A stretch of DNA of 64,000 bases, taken from NCBI RefSeq assembly GCF_013170705.1, contig NZ_CP033334.1, forward strand, positions 2,147,501-2,211,500, read 5' to 3'. This DNA comes from Mesorhizobium loti. GTDB lineage: Bacteria; Pseudomonadota; Alphaproteobacteria; Rhizobiales; Rhizobiaceae. A program made the translations under genes and the position numbers. Positions 9,099 through 17,808 of this stretch are shown in pieces (position 1 is the first letter of the stretch; every line of letters begins with the position of its first letter). Under the pieces are notes generated by a model. That model did not search any database, had not been told where the DNA came from, and saw nothing but the letters and a program-made list of their open reading frames with translations.

Positions 9099-9758
9099 AT
9101 GCGCAAGGCCTCTGGCGCGGCTTCGGCAAAGACGGGCGACGCGCCCGCCGCGACCCATGCACATGAAGTGCTGGGCATGCGCCTCAAGAGCCTTCGCCTC
9201 GCCCGCAGGCTGTCATTGCGGGAGCTTGCGGAGGCGACTGGAACCAGCGCCAGTTTCATCAGCCAGCTCGAACGCGGCCTGACCGGGGCCAGCACCGCAT
9301 CGCTCAACCAGATGGCTTCGGCGCTTGGCGTCAGCGTCGCCATGTTGTTCGAGGAAAGCGCGGCGCAAAATCATGGCGTCCTGAGACGAAGCGAGCGGCC
9401 GAGCCTGCCGCCCAGCGACGGCTGCCGCAAGATGCTGTTGTCGCGCCCGCCGCTGAGCGACATGGAAGTCTATGTCGGGGAATTCGACATTGGCGGCTCG
9501 ACCGGGCCCGATCGCTACACTCACGGCGACGCGCACGAGATGCTCGTCGTGCTGCGCGGGATCGTCGAGGTCTCGCTGGGCGAGGCGCGCCACGTCCTCG
9601 AGGAGGGCGACAGCATCGAATACACGACGTCGACACCGCATCGCTCAGAGAACATCGGCAGCGGCCGAGCCGAAGTGATGTGGATCATCGCGCCGCCGAC
9701 CTCGGCGCGCGCCGAACTCGAACAATATACGGCCTGGAAACCGCTCGCGGCCAGGTAG
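9099..9758 (+). CDS. XRE-family regulator with C-terminal cupin (PuuR-like)
   Basis: The predicted protein has 219 residues. The ATG at 9099 is preferred over an upstream in-frame GTG because GAGGAG lies 6-8 bases before it. The N-terminal helix-turn-helix covers about residues 25-80 (LRLARRLSLRELAEATGTSA, then FISQLERG). A cupin sensor domain follows (THGDAHEMLVVLRGIVEVSLG). This architecture is shared with PuuR, the repressor of putrescine utilisation in E. coli. The genes directly downstream are a polyamine-type transporter and a PuuB-like oxidoreductase, which supports a related job as ligand-responsive regulator of this operon. Confidence 0.85.
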   Translation: MRKASGAASAKTGDAPAATHAHEVLGMRLKSLRLARRLSLRELAEATGTSASFISQLERGLTGASTASLNQMASALGVSVAMLFEESAAQNHGVLRRSERPSLPPSDGCRKMLLSRPPLSDMEVYVGEFDIGGSTGPDRYTHGDAHEMLVVLRGIVEVSLGEARHVLEEGDSIEYTTSTPHRSENIGSGRAEVMWIIAPPTSARAELEQYTAWKPLAAR

Positions 9759-9797
9759 TCCGATCAAAACGCGGGCATGAATGGGAGAGTTAGTGTG

Positions 9798-10874
9798 ATG
9801 TTTAAATCGAGATTTGCAGGCCTCGGCGCCATTCTGGCGCTTGGCGTTGTGGCCGGCGCGGCCTTTGCGCAGGACAAGCCGGTGGCGGGCGAGGTGAAGG
9901 AAGGTTCGCTCAAGGGCAAGACCCTGACGCTCGTTTCCTATGGCGGCATCTACCAGGACGGCCAGGCCGCGGCGCTGAAGGAATTCGTCGACAAGTCCGG
10001 CGTCAAGCTGCTCAATGACGGCCCGACCGAGATCGCCAAGTTGCAGGCGCAGGTCGAGTCCGGCAACGTCACCTGGGACGTTGTCGATACCGACGACCTG
10101 CCGCCTTACGTCTATTGCGGCAAGCTGTTCCAGAAGCTGGATCTGACGAAGCTCGACGTCTCGAAAATCCCGGAAGGCCAGGTCGGCGAATGCTCGGTGC
10201 CGGCGATGAACTACGGCGTCGTGCTGATGTACAACACCGAGAAGTACAAGGATAATCCGCCCAAGAGCTGGGCCGACTTCTTCGACACGGCAAAGTTCCC
10301 GGGCGTGCGCGGAATCGACGGCTCCGGCAGCCCGACCGGCGGCTTGCTCGAACAGGCGTTCAAGGTCGCCGGCGGCGATCCGAACGCGATGACGGTGGCC
10401 GATATCGACAAGGCCATCGACGTGGTCCGCAAGCTCGGCCCCGACACGATTTTCTGGAAGACGGGTGCCGAATCGCAGCAGCTCGCCGAATCCGGCGAAG
10501 CCGATATGCTGATGATGTGGACCGGCCGCGCCATGACCGCGGTCAAGAACGGCGCCAAATATGCGCCCGCCTGGCAGGATTGGCTGGTGGTGATGGACCA
10601 GATGACGATCCCAGTCGGCGTCAAGGACACGGACGCGTCCTACGCGCTGCTCAATGCCTATCTCGGCAAGCATGCCCAGGAAGTCCTGGCGGAACAGACG
10701 TCCTACACGCCGATCAACAGCGACGCGCAGCCCAAGGTCGACGCTTCCGTCGCCGCCTTCCTGACCAATACTCCGGACCGCCAGAAGCAGGGCTACAAGC
10801 AGAACTTCAAGTTCTGGGTCCCGAACTTCGCGGTGGCGCAGGAGAAGTGGTCGGCGCTGATGGCCGGCAACTGA
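9798..10874 (+). CDS. Polyamine-type ABC transporter substrate-binding protein
   Basis: This 358-residue periplasmic binding protein has a signal peptide (hydrophobic run GLGAILALGVVAGAAFAQ with cleavage after AFA). The start at 9798 is chosen for GGGAGAG about 9 bases upstream; an in-frame GTG at 9795 and an ATG at 9777 also exist. TLTLVSYGGIYQDGQ is typical of the PotD/PotF-like family 1 solute-binding group (spermidine/putrescine type). It is first in an SBP-permease-permease-ATPase operon. The actual ligand could be a polyamine or another small amine or amino compound. Confidence 0.85.
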   Translation: MFKSRFAGLGAILALGVVAGAAFAQDKPVAGEVKEGSLKGKTLTLVSYGGIYQDGQAAALKEFVDKSGVKLLNDGPTEIAKLQAQVESGNVTWDVVDTDDLPPYVYCGKLFQKLDLTKLDVSKIPEGQVGECSVPAMNYGVVLMYNTEKYKDNPPKSWADFFDTAKFPGVRGIDGSGSPTGGLLEQAFKVAGGDPNAMTVADIDKAIDVVRKLGPDTIFWKTGAESQQLAESGEADMLMMWTGRAMTAVKNGAKYAPAWQDWLVVMDQMTIPVGVKDTDASYALLNAYLGKHAQEVLAEQTSYTPINSDAQPKVDASVAAFLTNTPDRQKQGYKQNFKFWVPNFAVAQEKWSALMAGN

Positions 10875-10898
10875 CCGGCTGAAGCAAAGGCAAGGCCC

Positions 10899-11768
10899 GT
10901 GAGCGCGCACGAACCGACGACGCCATCCGCCCCGACACGGGCCGGATGGGCATGGCGGCCGTTCGCGCTCACGCTGCCGGCGCTGGTCTTGCTTGCCGCG
11001 GTGATAGGCTATCCGCTGCTCACCATCGTGCTGCGCAGCCTGTCGGAGCCGCAATGGGGCGCGCAGAACTACGTCTGGTTCTTCGGCGCGCCCATCAATC
11101 TCACGGTGCTACAGCGCACTTTCACCATCTCGGCCTGGGTGACGATCGTCTGCGTGATCTGCGCTTACCCTTACGCCTATCTGATGACCGCCGTCGGGCC
11201 GCGCGTGCGGCTCGTCCTGGTGCTCTGCGTGCTCATCCCGTTCTGGGTAAGCGGTGTCGTGCGCACGCTCTCCTGGGTGATCCTCTTGCAGGATTCGGGC
11301 GTCATCAATTCGCTGCTGCGGGCGGCCGGTTTTGACGGCATCCGGCTGATCCGTACGCAGACCGGCGTGGTTATCGGCATGGCGCAAGTGCTTCTGCCCT
11401 TCATGATCCTGCCGCTCTATTCGGTGATGAAGGGCATCGACCTCAGGCTGATGCGGGCCGCGCAAAGCCTGGGCGCGCGACCTTCGCGTGCGTTCTTTAC
11501 CGTCTACCTGCCGCTGTCGCTGCCCGGCGTCTATGCCGGCGCGATCATCGTGTTCATCCTGGCGCTGGGCTTCTACATCACGCCGGCGCTGCTCGGCGGA
11601 CCGCGCTCGACCATGCTGTCGACGCTGGTGCAGACCCAGGTGCTCAGCCTGCTGCAATGGGGCCGCGGCGGCGCCATGGGCGTGGTGCTGCTCGTCACCA
11701 CGTTCGTGCTTCTGGCGCTCGCGGCACCCGTGATGCGCTCGCGATACCGGGAAGCGGGACGGAACTGA
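10899..11768 (+). CDS. ABC transporter permease, PotB/PotH-like
   Basis: The 289-residue integral membrane protein has about six transmembrane helices. The EAA-like cytoplasmic loop is visible as AAQSLGARPSRAFFTVYLPLSLPG, the site that contacts the ATPase. It starts with GTG 24 bases after the binding-protein gene and overlaps the next permease by one base (TGATG). Together with the second permease it forms the membrane channel of the uptake system. Confidence 0.87.
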   Translation: MSAHEPTTPSAPTRAGWAWRPFALTLPALVLLAAVIGYPLLTIVLRSLSEPQWGAQNYVWFFGAPINLTVLQRTFTISAWVTIVCVICAYPYAYLMTAVGPRVRLVLVLCVLIPFWVSGVVRTLSWVILLQDSGVINSLLRAAGFDGIRLIRTQTGVVIGMAQVLLPFMILPLYSVMKGIDLRLMRAAQSLGARPSRAFFTVYLPLSLPGVYAGAIIVFILALGFYITPALLGGPRSTMLSTLVQTQVLSLLQWGRGGAMGVVLLVTTFVLLALAAPVMRSRYREAGRN

Positions 11769-12565
11769 TGGAGATGAAGCCGCTCACCCGCGTGATCCTC
11801 GGCCTCGTCTGCCTGCTGGTGGCGATATGGCTTGTCGCGCCGACCCTGGTCGTGGTGCCGATGTCGTTCAACGAGAACAAGTCGCTCGCCTTCCCGCCGC
11901 AAGGCTTCTCCTGGCAGTGGTACCAGAATTTCTTCACCAATCCTGACTGGTCGTCGAGCTTCCTCAACTCGCTGAAGGTCGCCTCGGTGGTCGCGGTACT
12001 GGCGACGGTGCTTGGCACGCTGGCGGCCTTCGGCCTTGATCGCATGAAGGCAGGGCCCGCCAACCTGTTGCGGATGCTGATGCTGACGCCGATGGTGGTG
12101 CCGGGCGTGGTGCTGGCCATCGGCATCTACGCCGTCTATCTCGACACCCATCTCGTCGGCACGCTGCTGGGCTTCGTGCTTGCCCACACCATCCTTGCTC
12201 TTCCCTTCGTGCTGATCGCGGTTTCCGCCAGTCTCGAAGTGTTCGACAGGCGCCTCGAGACGGCGGCGGCAAGCCTCGGCGCGGGAGCGCTGACCGCGTT
12301 TCGCACGGTGACGCTGCCGCTGATCCTGCCCGGCATGCTGTCCGGCCTGCTCTTTGCCTTCGCCACCTCCTTCGACGAGATCGTCGTGTCGCTGTTCATC
12401 ACCAACCCCTACCTCAAGACCTTGCCCGTGCAGATATTCGCCTCGATCACGCGTGACGCCGACCCGACGGTTGCCGCCGTCGGCACGATCCTGCTTTTGG
12501 CCACCACGATCCTGATCGGCGGGGGCATGCTTCTTCTTGGCCACGAGCGGAAAGGACGCCCATGA
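11768..12565 (+). CDS. ABC transporter permease, PotC/PotI-like
   Basis: This is a 265-residue permease whose ATG overlaps the stop of the previous gene. It has a hydrophobic N-terminal helix, a conserved MSFNENKSLAFPPQGFSWQW segment typical of PotC-like permeases, and the EAA loop ETAAASLGAGALTAFRTVTL. A longer reading frame exists upstream but overlaps the first permease and is not credible. It overlaps the ATPase gene downstream by four bases, so the operon appears tightly coupled. Confidence 0.87.
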   Translation: MEMKPLTRVILGLVCLLVAIWLVAPTLVVVPMSFNENKSLAFPPQGFSWQWYQNFFTNPDWSSSFLNSLKVASVVAVLATVLGTLAAFGLDRMKAGPANLLRMLMLTPMVVPGVVLAIGIYAVYLDTHLVGTLLGFVLAHTILALPFVLIAVSASLEVFDRRLETAAASLGAGALTAFRTVTLPLILPGMLSGLLFAFATSFDEIVVSLFITNPYLKTLPVQIFASITRDADPTVAAVGTILLLATTILIGGGMLLLGHERKGRP

Positions 12566-13677
12566 AGCCGGAACAGGAGAGCAAGGGCGCGGCGATCGAT
12601 CTCGAATCGATCAGCAAGGCCTATGGCGGCTTCAAGGCGCTGGATGGCGTTTCGCTGCGGATCGAGCCCGGCGAGTTCATGACGCTGCTTGGCCCGAGCG
12701 GCTCCGGCAAGACCACGACGCTGAACGTCGTGGCCGGCTTTACCGACGTGACCAGCGGCAAGCTGCTGGTCGGCGGCAAGAACGTGGTCGGCGTCCCGGC
12801 GCACAAGCGAAATATCGGCGTTGTCTTCCAGCACTACGCGCTTTTCCCGCATATGAGCGTCGGCCGCAACGTCGCCTATCCGCTGACGCTGCGTGGCGTC
12901 GAACCCGCAGCGCGAAAAGCACGCGTGGCAAGAGCGCTGGACATGGTCAAGATGGGCGACTTCGCGCATCGCTATCCCAGCGAGCTGTCGGGTGGCCAGC
13001 AGCAGCGCGTCGCGCTGGCCCGTGCCATCGTCTTCGATCCGCCGCTGCTTTTGATGGACGAGCCGCTCGGCGCGCTCGACAAGAAGCTGCGCGAATGGCT
13101 GCAGCTCGAGATCAAGCGCATCCATCGTGAGCTCGGCACCACATTCGTCTACGTGACGCACGACCAGGAAGAGGCGCTGGTCCTGTCGGACCGCATCGCC
13201 GTCTTCAACCGCGGGCGGATCGAGCAAGTCGGCACCGGCCGCGAACTCTACGATGAACCGACGACGCTGTTCGTCGGCCGCTTCATCGGCGATTCCACGG
13301 TGCTGCGCGGAGAGGCGCGAAGCGATGGCGCCAGCACTGCGTTGCGCATCGCCGGCGAGACGGTGACTGTGCCGCGGCGGATGGCGGGTGAAGCCCGTCC
13401 GGTCATGCTGCTGCGCCCCGAAAAGCTTGCCATCCGCCGGCCCGGCCAGATCGCGGCGGGCACCAACAACCGGCTGCCGGGGACGATCGCGGAAGCCATC
13501 TATCTCGGCTCGGGATCGAAATATGAAGTCAGGCTCGCCGACGGCACCACGGCGATCGTGCGCTCGCCGCTGACCGGCGAGAGTTTTGGCCTGGGCGAGA
13601 AGGTGGAGCTTTGCTTCGACGGTGCCGATGCCAAGATTCTGGCCGATGACAGCACGGCCGACGCGACGCTGACCTGA
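12562..13677 (+). CDS. ABC transporter ATP-binding protein, PotA/PotG-like
   Basis: The 371-residue cytoplasmic ATPase powers the uptake system. Walker A is GPSGSGKTT (about 44-52), the Q-loop segment is VFQHYALFPHM, the ABC signature is LSGGQQQR, Walker B is LLLMDEPLGALD, and the switch histidine lies in [14 protein letters not shown] regulatory domain forms the C-terminal third (PVMLLRPEKLAIRRP). This is the standard PotA layout and length. It is last of the four transporter genes and is followed by a palindromic repeat before the oxidoreductase gene. Confidence 0.9.
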   Translation: MKPEQESKGAAIDLESISKAYGGFKALDGVSLRIEPGEFMTLLGPSGSGKTTTLNVVAGFTDVTSGKLLVGGKNVVGVPAHKRNIGVVFQHYALFPHMSVGRNVAYPLTLRGVEPAARKARVARALDMVKMGDFAHRYPSELSGGQQQRVALARAIVFDPPLLLMDEPLGALDKKLREWLQLEIKRIHRELGTTFVYVTHDQEEALVLSDRIAVFNRGRIEQVGTGRELYDEPTTLFVGRFIGDSTVLRGEARSDGASTALRIAGETVTVPRRMAGEARPVMLLRPEKLAIRRPGQIAAGTNNRLPGTIAEAIYLGSGSKYEVRLADGTTAIVRSPLTGESFGLGEKVELCFDGADAKILADDSTADATLT

Positions 13678-13683
13678 TCCAAC

Positions 13684-13743
13684 TCTTTGTTTTAACGCAA
13701 TCCCGAACGGAAAACCGTTTCACACTTTTCCTGGAATTGCTCT
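13684..13743. repeat. Rhizobial palindromic intergenic repeat
   Basis: The stretch contains GCAATCCCGAACGGAAAACC and, after TTTCACAC, TTTTCCTGGAATTGC. The ends GCAATCCCG and GGAATTGC form imperfect inverted arms, and the centre carries the GGAAAAC/GTTTCACACTTTTCC core. I recall near-identical elements scattered between genes in Mesorhizobium and related genomes. A shorter, diverged relative lies at 39693-39741. It sits between the transporter and the oxidoreductase genes and may also act as a transcript-processing or weak termination site. Confidence 0.65.
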
Positions 13744-13760
13744 TCCTGAAAGTCCATCCC

Positions 13761-15146
13761 ATGCAAGCCAAACGCAACGGCGACATATCATTCTGGTATG
13801 CGGATCTGGGCGGGGTTCCCACGCCCCGGCCGCCCTTGCCCGGCGATATCGAGGCCGATGTCGCGATCGTCGGCGCCGGCTATACCGGGCTGTGGACCGC
13901 CTATTATTTGAAGAAGGCCAGGCCGTCGCTGCGCGTCGTGCTGATCGAGCGCGAGTTTGCCGGTTTCGGCGCTTCGGGCCGCAATGGCGGCTGGCTGTCG
14001 GGTGGCTTCTCCTGGTCGCGCGAAAAGTATCTCAAGACCTCGACCCGGCAAGGGGTAAGCGCCATGCAGGCGGCCATGGCGGGTTGCGTCGACGAGGTGA
14101 TCCGGGTGGCGAGCGCGGAAGGTATCGATGCCGATATCCGCCGCGTCGACAATCTGACGGTGGCCACCAACCCGGCGCAGCTCGAACGCGCGCGCGAGGA
14201 ATGCGAAACGATCCGCGCCTGGGACGTCGATCCGGGCCGCGTCGAGATGCTGGATCAAGCGGCGACGCGGGCGCGCATCAATGTGCGCAATGTCATGGGC
14301 GGTTTCGTGGTCCATGGCCAGGCGCGGGTGCAGCCGGCCAAGCTGGTGCGCGGGCTTGCCGCCGCCGTCGAGCGGCTGGGCGTGCCGATCTACGAACAGA
14401 CGACGGTGACGTCCATCGCCAAGGGCATCGTGACGACCGACCGCGGCACGGTGCGGGCGGAGACCGTCATCCGCGCGACGGAGGGTTTTACCGCAGGCAT
14501 TCCCGGCGAGGAGCGGACCTGGCTGGCGCTCAACAGCGCGCAGATCGTGACCGAGCCGCTGTCCGAGGCGCTTTGGCGCCAGATCGGCTGGGAAGGCCAC
14601 GAGCTTCTCGGCAACGCCGCCCACGCCTATTGCTATGCCCAGCGTACGCGCGAGGGGCGCATCACCATGGGCGGGCGCGGCGTGCCCTATCGCTACGGCT
14701 CGCGCACCGACATCAATGGGCGGACGCAGCAGGCCACGATCGACCAGTTGCATCAGATCCTGACGACGCTGCTGCCGCAGACGGCGAACTGCCGCATCGA
14801 GCACGCCTGGTGCGGCGTGCTCGGCGTGCCGCGCGACTGGTGCACGACCGTTGGCCTCGATCCCGCCACCCGTATCGGCTGGGCCGGCGGCTATGTCGGG
14901 CTTGGCGTGTCGAGCTCCAATCTTTCGGGGCGCACGCTGGCCGACCTGATCCTTGGCCAGCAGACGGAGCTGACGAAGCTGCCCTGGGTCAACCGCAAGG
15001 TCAGGCCATGGGAGCCGGAGCCGTTTCGCTGGCTCGGCGTGCATTCGATGTACCAGCTTTATCGCATCGCTGACGGGCGCGAAGCCGCCGGGCTTGCGCA
15101 TACGTCGAGACTGGCCGCGCTCGCCGACAGCATTACCGGTCACTGA
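13761..15146 (+). CDS. FAD-dependent oxidoreductase, gamma-glutamylputrescine oxidase-like
   Basis: This is a 461-residue protein of the D-amino-acid oxidase (DAO) superfamily. The dinucleotide-binding loop is VAIVGAGYTGLWTAYYL near residue 36, and GFGASGRNGGWLSGGF follows in the pattern typical of PuuB/OrdL-like amine oxidases. These enzymes oxidise secondary or modified amines with oxygen as acceptor. The ATG at 13761 is preferred over an upstream TTG. Located after a polyamine-type transporter and a PuuR-like regulator, it probably oxidises the imported amine. Glycine/sarcosine-type substrates remain possible. Confidence 0.82.
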   Translation: MQAKRNGDISFWYADLGGVPTPRPPLPGDIEADVAIVGAGYTGLWTAYYLKKARPSLRVVLIEREFAGFGASGRNGGWLSGGFSWSREKYLKTSTRQGVSAMQAAMAGCVDEVIRVASAEGIDADIRRVDNLTVATNPAQLERAREECETIRAWDVDPGRVEMLDQAATRARINVRNVMGGFVVHGQARVQPAKLVRGLAAAVERLGVPIYEQTTVTSIAKGIVTTDRGTVRAETVIRATEGFTAGIPGEERTWLALNSAQIVTEPLSEALWRQIGWEGHELLGNAAHAYCYAQRTREGRITMGGRGVPYRYGSRTDINGRTQQATIDQLHQILTTLLPQTANCRIEHAWCGVLGVPRDWCTTVGLDPATRIGWAGGYVGLGVSSSNLSGRTLADLILGQQTELTKLPWVNRKVRPWEPEPFRWLGVHSMYQLYRIADGREAAGLAHTSRLAALADSITGH

Positions 15147-15149
15147 TCC

Positions 15150-15518
15150 ATGGAGCCCAATTTGATCGATCTTTCGACCTTCCACGATCTCGCCAAGGCC
15201 GACATCGGCGCGTTCTCACCCAAGCCCACATCCATCGAGGGAGATCAGGTCGAAGCCGCGCGCTCACTTTTCCAGTCACCGGACGGCACCGTCGATATCG
15301 GTATCTGGGAGTGCACGCCCGGCCGCTTCACCGCCGACCGGTCGGATTCGTCCGAAATTTGCCACATCATTTCCGGACGGGTGGAGGTGAGCCGCGCCGA
15401 CGGCGAGGTGCGTGAGTTGGGGCCGGGCGACCTTCTCGTGCTGCCGCGGGGATGGAAGGGCGAATGGCGGATCCGGGAGACCACGCGCAAGCTCTATATG
15501 ATCCAGTCGGCGGGGTGA
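15150..15518 (+). CDS. Small cupin domain protein (DUF861-like)
   Basis: The 122-residue single-domain cupin contains WECTPGRFTADRSDSSEICH, then IISGRVEVSR and GPGDLLVLPRGWKGEWRI, the characteristic layout of DUF861/ureidoglycine-aminohydrolase-like cupins. Members are often linked to amine catabolism operons without a defined reaction. It begins 3 bases after the oxidoreductase stop, so the two genes are almost certainly co-transcribed and probably act in the same pathway. Confidence 0.78.
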   Translation: MEPNLIDLSTFHDLAKADIGAFSPKPTSIEGDQVEAARSLFQSPDGTVDIGIWECTPGRFTADRSDSSEICHIISGRVEVSRADGEVRELGPGDLLVLPRGWKGEWRIRETTRKLYMIQSAG

Positions 15519-15545
15519 TCGACGGACGTCGGCGCCGCACCGAAA

Positions 15546-17189
15546 TCAGTGCTCGATCGGCCCCTTGGCCATCACCAGCGCCGTGCCGGCGGTGGTCGGA
15601 CGCTCGATGACGCGGCGTACGCGCGGTGGCTCGTCGCCACTGTGCAGAGCCCGCAAGCGTTCGCCGACCATGGCGTCCGCATGGGTGATGCGGCCGTTGT
15701 GCCTGACATATTCGAGCCAGGTCGGGGTGTGGTAGTGCTCGATCCATATCGTCGGATTTTCGAGATCGCGCGCCAGCGTCCAGTTGCGGGCACCGTCGCG
15801 GCGGCGGATGCGGCCGCGTTCGGCCATGGTGGCTAGGAACTCCGCCTCGTCCTCATGGCGGATGATGTACTCGATCATGATGGCAATGGGACCGCTGCGC
15901 GGCTTCAGGTCCAGCGCCAGATGCGGCTCCTTGAAGCGGTTGAGCGGGTCGAGGTTCAGCACCTGCTGCTGCGGCAGCGGTAGCACAAATCCGATGGCGC
16001 CGCCGGCGAGCATGGCGATGGCGGCCGCGATCAGCGCCGTCTCGGCGCCATGCGCATCGGCCACGACACCCCAGATCCAGCTGCCCAGCGCGATGCCGCC
16101 AAAGGTCGCGGTCTGATAGACCGACAGCACACGGCCGACCACCCAGCGTGGCGTTGCCATCTGCACGGTGACGTTGAAGTGCGACAGCGCGATCACCCAG
16201 CAGGCGCCGCCGACCAGCAGGCCAAGCGACGTCTGCCAGGCGTGATGGCTGATCGCGGCATTGAAGGCGCAGACGGCGAAGCCGGCGAAGGCACAGCGCA
16301 CCATCGTCTCGCTGGAGAGCATTTGCCGCAGCCGCACGCTGATCAGCGCGCCGCCGACGGCACCGATGCCGAAGGAACCCAGCATGATGCCGTAGGTCAA
16401 GGCGTCGCCCTTGACGACGTCGCGCGCGACGAGCGGCAAGAGCGCCAGGACGGCACCGGCGCTGAAGCCGAAGGCGGCACCCCTGACCAGCACCTTGCCG
16501 ATGTTGGGCGACATGGCGACATAACGCAGGCCGGCGCCCATGGCAGCACCCAGCGACTCGCGCGGCAAGGTCGATACCGGCACGTCAGGCTTCCAGCGCG
16601 CCATCACGACGATAAGGCCGATATAGCTGACCGCGTTCGCCGCGAAGGCGGCCGCGGCGCCGGCGGCCGCGACAATGATGCCGCCGATCGCCGGCCCGAC
16701 GCTGCGTGTCAGGTTGAAGCCCATGGAGTTCAACGCAACGGCCGCGGGCACCTTGTTGCGGGGCACCATATCGCCGACGGACGCTTGCCAGGATGGGCTG
16801 TTGAGCGCTGTGCCGCTGTCGATCAGGAAGGTGAAGGCGAGCAGCGTCCAGGGCGTCATCAGGCCATACCAGGTGAACACCGTCAGAAGCACCGAAACGA
16901 CGAGCATGAAGGTCTGCGCCACCAACATCACCTTGCGCCGGTCGAAGCTGTCGGCGATGGCGCCGGCGACAAGCGCGAACAGCATGATCGGCAAGGTGGT
17001 CGAGGCCTGGACCAGGGCGACCTGATAGGGCGAGGTGGCGATCGTGGTCATCATCCAGGCGGCACCGACGCCCTGGATCAGACCACCGAAATTGGAAACG
17101 AGACTTGCGGACCAGACGGCGCGGAAAATGCCATGCCGGAAGGGCGCCAGCGCCGAAGCGCCTTCGCTTTCCGGTTTCTCGTCAATCAT
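15546..17189 (-). CDS. MFS transporter (EntS-like) with C-terminal soluble domain
   Basis: The predicted protein has 547 residues when started at the ATG at 17189; a longer frame to 17243 lacks support. Residues up to about 430 form a twelve-helix major facilitator with NFGGLIQGVGAAWMMTTI and DSFDRRKVMLVAQ, the loop motif typical of the MFS_3/EntS-type group. A soluble tail of about 110 residues follows (MIEYIIRHEDEAEFL and WIEHYHTPTWLEYVRHN), a common extension in this family that resembles an ABM fold. It is probably an exporter of small molecules. It converges on the amine operon, and the flanking gene on its other side is fliQ. Confidence 0.82.
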   Translation of the reverse strand: MIDEKPESEGASALAPFRHGIFRAVWSASLVSNFGGLIQGVGAAWMMTTIATSPYQVALVQASTTLPIMLFALVAGAIADSFDRRKVMLVAQTFMLVVSVLLTVFTWYGLMTPWTLLAFTFLIDSGTALNSPSWQASVGDMVPRNKVPAAVALNSMGFNLTRSVGPAIGGIIVAAAGAAAAFAANAVSYIGLIVVMARWKPDVPVSTLPRESLGAAMGAGLRYVAMSPNIGKVLVRGAAFGFSAGAVLALLPLVARDVVKGDALTYGIMLGSFGIGAVGGALISVRLRQMLSSETMVRCAFAGFAVCAFNAAISHHAWQTSLGLLVGGACWVIALSHFNVTVQMATPRWVVGRVLSVYQTATFGGIALGSWIWGVVADAHGAETALIAAAIAMLAGGAIGFVLPLPQQQVLNLDPLNRFKEPHLALDLKPRSGPIAIMIEYIIRHEDEAEFLATMAERGRIRRRDGARNWTLARDLENPTIWIEHYHTPTWLEYVRHNGRITHADAMVGERLRALHSGDEPPRVRRVIERPTTAGTALVMAKGPIEH

Positions 17190-17528
17190 GGATAGGTCCC
17201 TGCCACGGCGTGCTGATCCTTGCGGTGATCCGTTTCTCCGCATCGTTTGCCGAAACTATGGCATCGCGCCGCAAAGGGCGAATGTCATGCGAGGAAGATC
17301 ATGGTCCAACAAGGGGATAGAGGAGGGCCACACCTCCGCATCGCGAAAAGCCAGGCCATCACTCGCGGCCGGACGCCGGCCATGGCGCACATGGTCCGCC
17401 GATCGGCCAGGGCTAACCTGGGGGTTTTGCGAGAGGCCATTGCGACGACTACCGCGCTATCGAGCTCCGGCGACTTGCCGGATGATGGACGTCGCGGGCA
17501 AAAGCCCCGTGCATCCCCGCAGGTTGCT
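17190..17528. other. 339-base intergenic region between MFS gene and fliQ
   Basis: No gene is supported here. It contains the MFS upstream region and the sequence downstream of fliQ. Small hairpins occur, for example TCCGGC/GCCGGA at 17466-17482 and GGCCGG/CCGGCC at 17367-17381, but none is followed by a T run. No integrase, transposase, tRNA fragment or direct repeat marking an insertion boundary was recognised. This is the left-hand junction of the flagellar run with the metabolic block. Confidence 0.5.
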
Positions 17529-17795
17529 TCAGAACCCGTTCTGGATGCGCTCGAAGATGACGTTGGTGAAGGCCGATATCTGGCCACCGATGAACGGACC
17601 CGTGAGCGCCACCACCAGCATGATGGCGACGATCTTCGGCACGAAGGTCAAGGTGATTTCCTGGACCTGCGTCAGCGCCTGGATGAGGGCAATGCCGATG
17701 CCGACCGCCATGGCGACCAGCACAACCGGCGCGGAGGCGGTCAGCACCGTCCACACCGCGTACTGGACGATGTCGAGTGCGTCGGCCTCGTTCAT
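17529..17795 (-). CDS. fliQ: Flagellar export apparatus protein FliQ
   Basis: The 88-residue membrane protein has two hydrophobic hairpin helices (AVWTVLTASAPVVLVAMAVG and FVPKIVAIMLVVALTGPFIG) flanking the conserved QALTQVQEITLTF loop, a strong FliQ signature. The start at 17795 gives the normal family length; a longer frame upstream overlaps flgD. It is the last gene of the rem-to-fliQ run. In Sinorhizobium, as I recall, flhA follows directly, but here flhA lies on the far side of a 12-kb non-flagellar block. Confidence 0.95.
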   Translation of the reverse strand: MNEADALDIVQYAVWTVLTASAPVVLVAMAVGIGIALIQALTQVQEITLTFVPKIVAIMLVVALTGPFIGGQISAFTNVIFERIQNGF

Positions 17796-17808
17796 GCGGG
17801 ACGTTGGC

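Noticed and set aside
7117-9162. 681-codon open frame on the minus strand opposite the ClC gene
   Set aside because: It is rich in His, Arg, Gln and Asp with no domain pattern, typical of an antisense shadow in GC-rich DNA; the plus strand encodes a clear ClC protein.
16050-17195. 381-codon plus-strand frame opposite the MFS transporter
   Set aside because: It is an antisense shadow rich in His, Gln and Asp; the minus strand has twelve membrane helices in good order.
17190-17528. Possible riboswitch or insertion boundary downstream of fliQ
   Set aside because: Small hairpins exist, but no known riboswitch core, integrase remnant, tRNA fragment or direct repeat could be identified.
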